This document shows positions 1 to 5,805 of a DNA stretch of 6,128 bases, piece by piece. A program made the translations under genes and the position numbers. Where the stretch lies: the NCBI GenBank assembly GCA_003153335.1, contig PLYG01000085.1:3038-9165 (forward strand), read 5' to 3'. A model generated the notes under the pieces. The model did no database searches. It worked only from the letters and a program-made list of their open reading frames with translations, and was not told the DNA's origin. Within the stretch, counting starts at the first letter, position 1. Every line of letters begins with the position of its first letter. The DNA is from Betaproteobacteria bacterium (GTDB lineage: Bacteria; Pseudomonadota; Gammaproteobacteria; Burkholderiales; Casimicrobiaceae).

Positions 1-812
1 TGCATGCCCGAGCCGTTGTCGCCGACGATGGGCTTGGGCATGAAGGTTGCCGTCTTGCCATAGGCGTCGGCGACGTTCCACACCGTGTACTTGAGGATCT
101 GCAGCCAGTCGGCGCGCTTGACCAGCGTCTCGAACTTGGTGCCGATTTCGCACTGGCCGGCGTTCGCGACTTCGTGGTGATGCACTTCGACGTCAACGCC
201 TTGCGCTGTCATCATTTCGCACATTTCCGAGCGGATGTTCTGCAGCGAATCGACCGGGGGGACTGGAAAGTAGCCGCCCTTGACGGGGGGGCGATGACCA
301 TTGTTGCCGCCATCGAAATCGTCACCGGTGGACCACGCCGCCTCCGACGAAAATACCTTGCAGGAGCTGCCGGACATGTCGACGCTCCACTTGACCTGAT
401 CAAAAATGAAGAATTCGGGTTCCGGACCGAAGTAGGCGGTATCGCCCAGGCCCGAGGCCTTCAGGTAGGCTTCGGCGCGCTTGGCCAGCGAGCGCGGATC
501 GCGGTCGTAGCCATTGCCGGTCGAGGGCTCCAGCACGTCGCAGGTGATGTCAAGCGTCGGATGGTCCATGAACGGGTCCATACGCGCGGTATTGGGGTCC
601 GGCATCAGCAACATGTCCGAAGCTTCGATCCCCTTCCAGCCAGCGATCGACGAGCCGTCGAAGGCATGGCCGGACTCGAACTTGTCCGCGCCAAACTGGT
701 GCTGCGGCACGGTGACGTGTTGTTCCTTGCCGCGGGTATCGGTAAAGCGAAGGTCGATGAACTTGACCTCGTTGTCCTTGATCATTTTCAGTATATCGGC
801 GCCGGTGGCCAT
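1..812 (-). CDS. glnA: Glutamine synthetase type I, N-terminal part (3' end outside window)
   Basis: Cytosolic dodecameric enzyme that makes glutamine from glutamate, ammonia and ATP, the entry point for ammonia assimilation. Reading the minus strand from the ATG at 810-812 gives 270 uninterrupted residues that align by eye along their length with enterobacterial GlnA. Visible landmarks are KFIDLRFTD (17-25) and FDGSS (51-55) in the N-terminal beta-grasp domain, then GPEPEFFIFD (129-138), GHRPPVKGGYFPVPPVDS (near 172-189), HHHEV (211-215) and NGSGM (266-270). E131, E133, E214 and E222 match the metal-binding glutamates of the Salmonella enzyme (129, 131, 212, 220; offset 2). The cut last codon begins CA, as expected for the next conserved His. 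A G7 run near 285-291 is read in frame as HRPPV, so there is no frameshift. The start is supported by an AGGAGA six bases upstream. The adenylylation tyrosine near residue 397 is outside the window, so that control cannot be judged. Confidence 0.98.
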   Translation of the reverse strand, partial: MATGADILKMIKDNEVKFIDLRFTDTRGKEQHVTVPQHQFGADKFESGHAFDGSSIAGWKGIEASDMLLMPDPNTARMDPFMDHPTLDITCDVLEPSTGNGYDRDPRSLAKRAEAYLKASGLGDTAYFGPEPEFFIFDQVKWSVDMSGSSCKVFSSEAAWSTGDDFDGGNNGHRPPVKGGYFPVPPVDSLQNIRSEMCEMMTAQGVDVEVHHHEVANAGQCEIGTKFETLVKRADWLQILKYTVWNVADAYGKTATFMPKPIVGDNGSGM

Positions 813-817
813 AGATT

Positions 818-823
818 TCTCCT
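818..823 (-). promoter_or_regulatory. Shine-Dalgarno of glnA
   Basis: The minus strand reads AGGAGA, five bases (813-817) before the glnA ATG. It is a strong ribosome binding site at good spacing and fixes the glnA start. Confidence 0.85.
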
Positions 824-887
824 GGTTCTGGAATTACTTCAAGTTAACGCAAACAAATCGGACAAAGGATCCAATCGGTAAACCTTT

Positions 888-903
888 AGCAGAAAACATG
901 CCA
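888..903 (-). promoter_or_regulatory. sigma54 (-24/-12) promoter of glnA
   Basis: The minus strand reads TGGCATGTTTTCTGCT. This fits the sigma54 consensus TGGCACG-N4-TTGCW, with exactly ten bases between the invariant GG (-25/-24) and GC (-13/-12). It resembles E. coli glnAp2, TGGCACAGATTTCGCT. With C889 at -12, transcription should start near 877, giving a leader of about 65 bases before the ATG. The deviations are C to T in the -24 block and T to C in the first base of the -12 block. The match to a nitrogen-regulated gene and the enhancer-like site upstream raise confidence. This is a prediction from sequence only. Confidence 0.85.
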
Positions 904-930
904 CCGGAAAGCCTCGGTCTGGCGCGCTCC

Positions 931-947
931 GGGTTCAGGATGAACCC
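931..947. repeat. Perfect 17-bp inverted repeat between glnA enhancer and promoter
   Basis: GGGTTCA (931-937), spacer GGA, TGAACCC (941-947). The seven-base arms are perfect complements. It lies about 54-70 bases upstream of the predicted sigma54 start, between the NtrC-type sites and the -24 element. No T-run follows on either strand, so it is not a classical terminator. It could be an operator for another regulator or a small DNA or RNA hairpin. The repeat is seen directly; its role is unknown. Confidence 0.6.
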
Positions 948-953
948 AGTTCG

Positions 954-968
954 GCACCAAAACAACGC
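954..968. promoter_or_regulatory. Possible weak second NtrC site
   Basis: GCACCAAAACAACGC has a perfect left half (GCACCA) of the NtrC consensus GCACCAAAATGGTGC but a degraded right half, 11 of 15 matches. Its centre (961) is 31 bp from the centre of the better site at 985-999, about three helical turns and close to the 32-bp spacing of the two main NtrC sites at E. coli glnA. On the predicted start at 877 the centre is at about -84. The spacing is the main support; the half-site alone would not justify a call. Confidence 0.4.
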
Positions 969-984
969 GGATCTGATTTTTTAC

Positions 985-999
985 GCACTGTAGTGGTGC
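985..999. promoter_or_regulatory. NtrC (GlnG) enhancer site of glnA
   Basis: GCACTGTAGTGGTGC matches the NtrC-type pattern GCAC-N7-GTGC and closely resembles the E. coli glnA site GCACTATATTGGTGC. The dyad extends to ACGCAC (983-988), N7, GTGCGT (996-1001), six-base perfect arms. Its centre at 992 is about 115 bases upstream of the predicted sigma54 start, close to the -108 and -140 enhancer positions at E. coli glnA. The inference is that phosphorylated NtrC bound here activates sigma54 polymerase under nitrogen limitation. Confidence 0.8.
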
Positions 1000-1031
1000 G
1001 TTATCCAGTGGTTTTGATCATCTGATGTCGA

Positions 1032-1060
1032 ATTATAACCGTTGCACCCTGTTCCGAGAA
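1032..1060 (-). promoter_or_regulatory. Possible upstream sigma70 promoter (glnAp1-like)
   Basis: The minus strand carries a perfect -10 hexamer TATAAT (1032-1037). At a 17-base spacer the -35 is TTCTCG (1055-1060), only three of six matches to TTGACA. Transcription would start near 1025, giving a leader of about 210 bases. An upstream weak sigma70 promoter is the arrangement at E. coli glnA (p1 upstream of p2), which makes this reasonable, but the poor -35 leaves it tentative. Confidence 0.4.
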
Positions 1061-1070
1061 ATCAGGTGCA
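1043..1070. repeat. TGCACC / GGTGCA inverted repeat over the possible upstream promoter
   Basis: TGCACC (1043-1048) and GGTGCA (1065-1070) are exact inverted NtrC-type half-sites 16 bases apart, against five bases in a normal site, so roughly one extra helical turn. They bracket the -35/spacer region of the possible sigma70 promoter. NtrC represses glnAp1 in E. coli by binding over it, so a similar role is possible. A weak RNA hairpin with a bulge is the alternative. Confidence 0.35.
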
Positions 1071-1082
1071 GGCCAGGCGACG

Positions 1083-1141
1083 ACCAGAGGTAAGCAACGG
1101 CTATATTATCGCAACCAGAGGTTAACCGGCTGCGAACCGGC
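1083..1141. repeat. Short direct repeats in the glnA upstream region
   Basis: ACCAGAGGT occurs at 1083-1091 and again at 1114-1122, 31 bases apart (about three helical turns). AACCGGC occurs at 1124-1130 and 1135-1141, 11 bases apart (about one turn). The rest of 1071-1185 holds a GGCGGCCGCC palindrome (1166-1175) just after the end of the esterase-family gene, with no T-run, and no gene. The repeats are real in the sequence; whether they bind a protein is unknown. Confidence 0.4.
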
Positions 1142-1185
1142 CAAATGCATGCCCAGGCGCGTGATGGCGGCCGCCCGCCGCGTGG

Positions 1186-2643
1186 TTATCTGCGTGGCAG
1201 AGGCTGCAACGCGGTGGTGCGGTCGATGTGGACGAGGGCATCGAATTGCCCCGACAGGCGTGCGTTGTAGTAATGTCCGGCGAGCTCCAGCGCCGGCAGG
1301 TAGCGCACGCCGATGCCGCGTTGCGGCCGTGCACGGCCGAGAGTCGCGCGGACTGACTGCGAATCGTCAAGGATCACGTAAAACCGCCGCAGCCCCGTCG
1401 CATGTAACAGCGCGGCGTGGCTTCCCGGTATGGGTTGCCGCAGGCGCTTGGAGCGGTCGGGTCCGCCCCAGTCGGTCGCCGCACGCACGACGCCCGTGGC
1501 GGTCGTGAACCCAACGCTGATCGCGTCGCCCGGATAGCGCTCGCGCAACAGTTGCCCGAGGTTCAGGCCCCCGGCATCGCCGCGCGCGGTGGCGCGGGCA
1601 TCGCCGACATGCGCGTTGTGCGCCCAGATCACGAGCCGGGAACGCGCGCACGTGACGGCATCGAGATGCGCAAGAAGCAAATCGACGCTCGAAGCCATAT
1701 GGCTGTCGCGCAGGTTCCAGGAAGACTCCGGCTGGTGGAGCAATGCGCGAAAATATTCTTCGGCATTGCGGACGACGCGCGCACTTTGCAGCGCATGCAG
1801 GTACGCGCTGTCGGCGATGCTGACGACGTCAGGCTCGTGCAGGAACGCGCCCGAGGCCAGTTCCGTCAACTGGTCCTGAACAGGCTGCCCGCAGTCGATG
1901 TCTGGCCAACGAGCGGGAGCGGCGCCGTCGCCCTGTCGTTCATCGTCACCGGCGTCGAGACAGACATATCCATCGCGTGCCCTGGCCGCCGCTTCCGGAT
2001 TCGTCCCCTCGAGATACCCGATCACCGCGGCGATCGATGGCGAGACTTCATACAAGTCCATCCCGTGAATGGCCACCGGATGCGCGCCAGCGCCGCGCTG
2101 CAAATTGAACTGGCGCAGCCACGTGACAAACTCCCGAAAGTCGGTGTTGCGCCACATCCAGCGCGGAAAGCGATCGAAGGCACGCAAGGCCAGGTCGGTG
2201 TCGGCAGGGTCACCCGTCTCGGTCAGAAACGCGTGCAGGCCGGCTGCCTCGGACCAGTCGGCCTCGATGACCACTCCGGCAAATCCTAGCTCGGCGATCA
2301 GCCGCCGGGTGATGCGGGCCCTTTCGACATAGAACTCATGCGTGCCATGCGTATCCTCGCCCAGGAGCACTATCCGCGCATTGCCGATCTTCCGGAGCAG
2401 GCGATCGTAATCGGCGGGGGCGCCGGTCAGCGGATGCGCAATGTGCTTGATTGCGCGCGCCAGTGCGGCATCGGCGGCGGGCCCTTCCTGAGTTTTTGTT
2501 GCAGCGCTTGCCGGCGTTGCCGACAGCGCGATGCAGTGGAGCATGGCAATGACGATTTGCCATGCCCTGCGGCGCGCACTGAACACCGGGTTCCTGCCGC
2601 GGCTTGCAGCAATCCGCGTACCGCGTTCATTGGTGCTTGCCAT
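1186..2643 (-). CDS. Exported erythromycin-esterase-family protein
   Basis: 485 residues, ATG at 2641-2643 with GAGG six bases upstream, TAA at 1186-1188. Residues 24-47 look like a signal peptide: RRR, then the hydrophobic stretch WQIVIAMLHCIALSATP, with probable cleavage after A45-S46-A47. The n-region is unusually long, so a later start at M34 cannot be excluded, though it would lose the positive charges. The mature part carries the landmarks of the EreA/EreB superfamily: LLGEDTHGTHEF (93-104, H99 being the candidate catalytic His, His46 in EreB), VVIEADWSE (124-132), IHGMDLYE (191-198), WNLRDSHMA (308-316) and WAHNAHVGDA (339-348). The end, FDALVHIDRTTALQPL, is also typical. Characterised EreA and EreB hydrolyse the macrolide lactone in the cytoplasm and are about 410 residues. 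This one is longer and probably periplasmic, with C227 and C250 as a possible disulfide pair. Many family members have no known macrolide activity, so the substrate is unknown. It stands alone upstream of glnA. Confidence 0.9.
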   Translation of the reverse strand: MASTNERGTRIAASRGRNPVFSARRRAWQIVIAMLHCIALSATPASAATKTQEGPAADAALARAIKHIAHPLTGAPADYDRLLRKIGNARIVLLGEDTHGTHEFYVERARITRRLIAELGFAGVVIEADWSEAAGLHAFLTETGDPADTDLALRAFDRFPRWMWRNTDFREFVTWLRQFNLQRGAGAHPVAIHGMDLYEVSPSIAAVIGYLEGTNPEAAARARDGYVCLDAGDDERQGDGAAPARWPDIDCGQPVQDQLTELASGAFLHEPDVVSIADSAYLHALQSARVVRNAEEYFRALLHQPESSWNLRDSHMASSVDLLLAHLDAVTCARSRLVIWAHNAHVGDARATARGDAGGLNLGQLLRERYPGDAISVGFTTATGVVRAATDWGGPDRSKRLRQPIPGSHAALLHATGLRRFYVILDDSQSVRATLGRARPQRGIGVRYLPALELAGHYYNARLSGQFDALVHIDRTTALQPLPRR

Positions 2644-2661
2644 TTTCGACCTCGTTCGCTA

Positions 2662-2691
2662 TTGTCTCTCGCCAGGTACGCCCGAAATAAT
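2662..2691 (+). promoter_or_regulatory. Possible sigma70 promoter of the spermidine-synthase-like gene
   Basis: TTGTCT (2662-2667, four of six matches to TTGACA), 18-base spacer, AATAAT (2686-2691, five of six matches to TATAAT). Transcription would start near 2698, about 73 bases before the ATG at 2771. It lies in the 127-base divergent region shared with the esterase-family gene. No equally good promoter was found on the minus strand. Confidence 0.35.
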
Positions 2692-2718
2692 TCAAATTCT
2701 CCCGCGGATCGGGTGTCT

Positions 2719-2732
2719 GCGATTGCTATCGC
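2719..2732. repeat. Small inverted repeat in the divergent promoter region
   Basis: GCGAT (2719-2723), TGCT, ATCGC (2728-2732), perfect five-base arms. It lies just downstream of the possible plus-strand start, where an operator could act on that gene. Short arms like this arise often by chance in GC-rich DNA. Confidence 0.25.
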
Positions 2733-2770
2733 GGCATCCACGGTCGCGTGCCCACAAGGACTCCATTGTC

Positions 2771-4819
2771 ATGCACTTTGCCATCGTCATTACGCTCTCA
2801 GCGTTCCTGATTTTCCTGGTGCAGCCACTGATTGCCAAGCAGATTCTGCCCTGGTTCGGGGGTTCCGCGGCGGTCTGGACCACATGCATGGTGTTCTTTC
2901 AGTCCGCGTTGCTCGCCGGATATGCCTATGCCGACTGGGCGCCGCGCCGGTTCGGGGTGAGGAAGCACGCCAGGATCCATGCGGCACTAGTTGCGATTTC
3001 GCTGATCGCGCTGCCGATCACGGTCTCGTCATTCTGGAAGCCCGCCGATGGCGCCGCGCCCATTCTGCACATTCTGGGTCTGCTCGCGGCGACGATCGGT
3101 CTGCCTTATGTTGTCCTGTCGGCGACCAGCCCGCTGGTTCAGATCTGGTTTTCGCGCGTACATACGCATCGCGATCCCTATCGGCTGTTCGCGCTTTCGA
3201 ATACCGCGTCGCTCGCGGCGTTGCTTTGTTATCCATTCCTGATCGAACCCAGGCTGGTCCTGCGCGATCAGGCATGGGGCTGGTCCATTCTGTACGCCGT
3301 GTTTGTCCTGCTGATGGTGCCACTGGCAGTGCGCGCATCGCGGCGCGCGGATCCGCAACACGTGGACGCAGTCGCAGCGTCCGCTGCCCAGCCGGCCACG
3401 GCACCCGCCGCGCCAGCAGGCCGCAGCCAGCTGTGGTGGCTGGTGCTGGCCGGCACCGCGTCGGCGTTGCTGCTGGGCGTCACCAATCATGTCACCGAGA
3501 ACATTGCCAGCGTGCCGATGCTCTGGCTGATGCCGCTTTCCATTTATCTGCTGACCTTTATCCTTTGTTTCGATGGCCAGCGCTGGTATTCCCGCGAAAC
3601 GTTTTTTGGTCCGGTGCTGATCGCCGTGGGCGCGATGGGCTGGCTGCTCGTCGACAAGACCCATCAGTTCGATTTGATCACGCAATCCGTGGTGTTCGGG
3701 TTCGGGCTGTTCCTGGTATGCATGTTTTGCCATGGGGAACTGGTCGCGGCCAAGCCGGCCCCGCATTTCCTGGCAAGGTTCTACGCCATTGTATCGCTGG
3801 GCGGGGCGCTGGGTTCGGCGCTGGTTGCGTTCGTTGCGCCCGTGGCGCTGCCTTCGTACTATGAAGTTTCGCTGCTACTGGTCGTAGTCATGCTGCTGCT
3901 CGCAGCGGCGGGATGGATGTGGTCGCGCCGGGCGCTGGTGCTCGGACTGGCCGGGGCGCTGGGTGCGATCGGAATCGTTTATCTGAATGTGCAAATTGAC
4001 GCGCAGGACGCGCTGTGGATGGGACGCAATTTCTACGGCGCGCTGAAGGTGCGCGCCTATGAAGCGCCGGATAGCGAAAACTATCATCGCCGGCTGGTTC
4101 ACGGCGCGATCCTGCATGGCGAGCAGTTTCAGGCGCCCGGAGCAAAGCAATTTGCGACGACGTACTACACCGGTACATCGGGCATCGGGCGCGCCATCGA
4201 CGTCAAGGAAAACGAATCGCCGGCGATCCGGGTAGGCATGATCGGGCTCGGGGTCGGCACCATTGCGACTTACGGCCGCAAGGACGATGTGTTCCGCTTT
4301 TACGAAATCGACGCGCAGGTGCCGATCGTAGCAAAGAAGTATTTCAGTTTTTTGACCGACAGCGAAGCAACAATAGACATCGTGCTCGGCGACGCGCGGC
4401 TGTCGATCGAGCGCGAAAAGCCGCAAAACTACGATGTGCTGGCGGTCGATGCGTTTTCGGGCGACGCCATCCCTGCGCACCTGATCACCAGGGAAGCGGT
4501 GCAGTTATTCCGGCGGCACCTCACGGAAGGCGGCATTCTTGCGTATCACGTGTCGAACCGCTATCTCGATCTGTCACCTGTGCTGGGGACGATCGCGAAT
4601 GCAGAAAAAATGACCGCGCTGCAAATCGACGATTACAAGGGTCTCTGGGATAACAACCCGGTCAAGAATCCGAGTACGTGGGTGCTGCTGGCGGAAAAGC
4701 CGGAGACGCTCGCGTCCCTGCAGGAATTCGGGAAAGCGCCGGAGGCGAGGCCGGATTGGCGAATCTGGACTGACGATTATCACAACCTGTTCCAGGTCCT
4801 CCGCCCGCCGGCAGGCTGA
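2771..4819 (+). CDS. Polytopic membrane protein with C-terminal spermidine-synthase-like domain
   Basis: 682 residues. The ATG at 2771 was chosen because AAGGA (2756-2760) lies ten bases upstream and the protein then opens with a transmembrane helix (FAIVITLSAFLIFLVQPLIAK); the open frame runs further upstream but overlaps the divergent gene. Residues 1 to about 405 hold about 13 hydrophobic segments, with an Ala/Pro-rich soluble loop near 180-213 after the sixth. The motif CHGELVAAKPAPHFLARFYA and a following GG, near 319-345, are typical of bacterial membrane proteins annotated as fused MFS/spermidine synthase. From about 410 a soluble domain with a Rossmann methyltransferase-like fold follows: GLGVGT (492-497), YEID (511-514), GDAR (540-543), VDAFSGDAIP (559-568) and EGGILAYHVSN. 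True spermidine synthases have GGGDG and DxxD; here those acidic residues are V495 and S563. It may therefore bind AdoMet but is unlikely to be an ordinary putrescine aminopropyltransferase. Substrate and pathway are unknown. It is transcribed alone. Confidence 0.88.
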   Translation: MHFAIVITLSAFLIFLVQPLIAKQILPWFGGSAAVWTTCMVFFQSALLAGYAYADWAPRRFGVRKHARIHAALVAISLIALPITVSSFWKPADGAAPILHILGLLAATIGLPYVVLSATSPLVQIWFSRVHTHRDPYRLFALSNTASLAALLCYPFLIEPRLVLRDQAWGWSILYAVFVLLMVPLAVRASRRADPQHVDAVAASAAQPATAPAAPAGRSQLWWLVLAGTASALLLGVTNHVTENIASVPMLWLMPLSIYLLTFILCFDGQRWYSRETFFGPVLIAVGAMGWLLVDKTHQFDLITQSVVFGFGLFLVCMFCHGELVAAKPAPHFLARFYAIVSLGGALGSALVAFVAPVALPSYYEVSLLLVVVMLLLAAAGWMWSRRALVLGLAGALGAIGIVYLNVQIDAQDALWMGRNFYGALKVRAYEAPDSENYHRRLVHGAILHGEQFQAPGAKQFATTYYTGTSGIGRAIDVKENESPAIRVGMIGLGVGTIATYGRKDDVFRFYEIDAQVPIVAKKYFSFLTDSEATIDIVLGDARLSIEREKPQNYDVLAVDAFSGDAIPAHLITREAVQLFRRHLTEGGILAYHVSNRYLDLSPVLGTIANAEKMTALQIDDYKGLWDNNPVKNPSTWVLLAEKPETLASLQEFGKAPEARPDWRIWTDDYHNLFQVLRPPAG

Positions 4820-4895
4820 ATCAGCGCAGCATTGCCGAACGCGAGCAATCCCTCGCTTGCCGCCCCCCGCCCAACGTGAGCCACCGCTTGACGAA

Positions 4896-5744
4896 TCAGG
4901 GATAGAACAGATAGAGGTTGTAGCCGCCGGCGCTGACGCTGCTCGCGTCGAGAAAGATCTTGACGTTCCATTCCGCGTTTGCGGGCATGCCGTTGGTGAA
5001 GTCCGCCGCGCCCCCCGCGTACTCGACCGGCGCGAATACGCGGCGCACAACAGGTTGGCCGCCCAGGTCATTGAGTTCAAGTTCCAGATGCGGGAACGCG
5101 AGTGGATGTTTTGCCTGATTGCGCAACGTCGTCTGCAGTATCAGCAGGCCCTGATGTGCGGGATCCGCCTGCAGATCGTGCGATTCGATGGTGATTTCAT
5201 CCTTGTTCCGCAGCGGGTCGACCGTGCAGCCGATGGCCGCGCAGGCGGCAACCAGATGCGGGCGCAGCTGCGGATAGTCGGCCGCGAGGAAGTGGCGAAA
5301 GTGGAAGATTGACTGGCCGGCGAGCGTGGCCAGCAGTAACACCGCCAGCACGGCATAGGCCCACTGCACGCCGCGCCGCGGCGGGGGCGGCGAGTCTTCC
5401 CAGACCGGCATGACCAGTTCTTCGTGTCTGGGCGGAGCAATTTTCTCTGCTGCTGCAACCTCCGGGGGGGCAATGCTTGCGGCGTTCGAGGCAGGCGCCG
5501 GATCGTCATCAGCCCGCGACAAATCCCCCGAACTCCGCAACGTAACGGTCGGCGGGTCCAGCGCCCTGTCGTCGGGTCGCAACTCCTCGTTCGGCGTCAG
5601 GTCGACCAGATGCGCGCGCCCGTCGAACACCATCCGGCACTGGCCGCAGCGCACCTTTCCCGCCTGCACGGACAACTGCTCCTCGTGCGTCCGGTAGACA
5701 GTCTTGCACGTGGGGCAGCGCGTAAAGAGTTCGTCGGCGTTCAT
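4896..5744 (-). CDS. Zinc-ribbon and DUF3426 domain membrane protein
   Basis: 282 residues, ATG at 5742-5744, TGA at 4896-4898. Three parts are visible. Residues 8-42 are an MJ0042-type zinc ribbon: C10-P-T-C13 and C33-G-Q-C36, ending VFDGR. Residues 43-125 are a low-complexity, Pro/Ala/acidic linker. A single transmembrane helix lies at about 128-147 (WAYAVLAVLLLATLAGQSIF). The C-terminal DUF3426 domain (about 155-282) shows RPHLVAACAAIGC (161-173), IESHDLQ, TLRNQAKHPLAFPHLELEL, RRVFAPVEY and the closing GGYNLYLFYP. This layout suggests a cytoplasmic zinc ribbon and a periplasmic C-terminal domain, the latter with paired cysteines C168 and C173. The family has no established function that I can name. 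It follows prmA on the same strand with a 61-base gap, so it is probably co-transcribed. Its ribosome binding site is weak (GGA about eight bases upstream). Confidence 0.92.
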   Translation of the reverse strand: MNADELFTRCPTCKTVYRTHEEQLSVQAGKVRCGQCRMVFDGRAHLVDLTPNEELRPDDRALDPPTVTLRSSGDLSRADDDPAPASNAASIAPPEVAAAEKIAPPRHEELVMPVWEDSPPPPRRGVQWAYAVLAVLLLATLAGQSIFHFRHFLAADYPQLRPHLVAACAAIGCTVDPLRNKDEITIESHDLQADPAHQGLLILQTTLRNQAKHPLAFPHLELELNDLGGQPVVRRVFAPVEYAGGAADFTNGMPANAEWNVKIFLDASSVSAGGYNLYLFYP

Positions 5745-5805
5745 CGCAAATCCGTGTTGTTGCCGGCGGCGGCGGTGTATGCCGGGGGGGTGCGGGAGGC
5801 CGCGC

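Noticed and set aside
284..292. G-run inside glnA as a possible frameshift
   Set aside because: Read in frame it gives GHRPPVKGGYF, matching the family, so the gene is intact here.
174..881. Plus-strand open frame of about 235 codons antisense to glnA
   Set aside because: glnA is unmistakable on the minus strand, and this frame also runs over the sigma54 promoter's downstream region and glnA start.
1166..1175. GGCGGCCGCC palindrome just after the esterase-family gene as a terminator
   Set aside because: No T-run follows on the minus strand, and such palindromes are common in GC-rich DNA.
1417..2289. Plus-strand open frame of about 290 codons antisense to the esterase-family gene
   Set aside because: The opposite strand has clear family motifs throughout; this frame shows none and is explained by codon bias.
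2531..2770. N-terminal extension of the membrane gene to the first upstream ATG
   Set aside because: It would overlap the divergent gene's coding start, its translation is Arg-rich with no membrane-protein character, and the ATG at 2771 has a ribosome binding site and opens on a transmembrane helix.
2338..3864. Long plus-strand open frame of about 508 codons overlapping the start of the membrane gene and the end of the esterase-family gene
   Set aside because: Its translation is rich in Arg, Ala, Cys and His, has no family motifs, and crosses two well-supported genes in other frames. It is a high-GC shadow.
4841..4856. GCGAG-CAATCC-CTCGC hairpin in the convergent gap as a bidirectional terminator
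   Set aside because: Only a five-base stem and no T-run on either strand; too weak to call, although termination must occur somewhere nearby.
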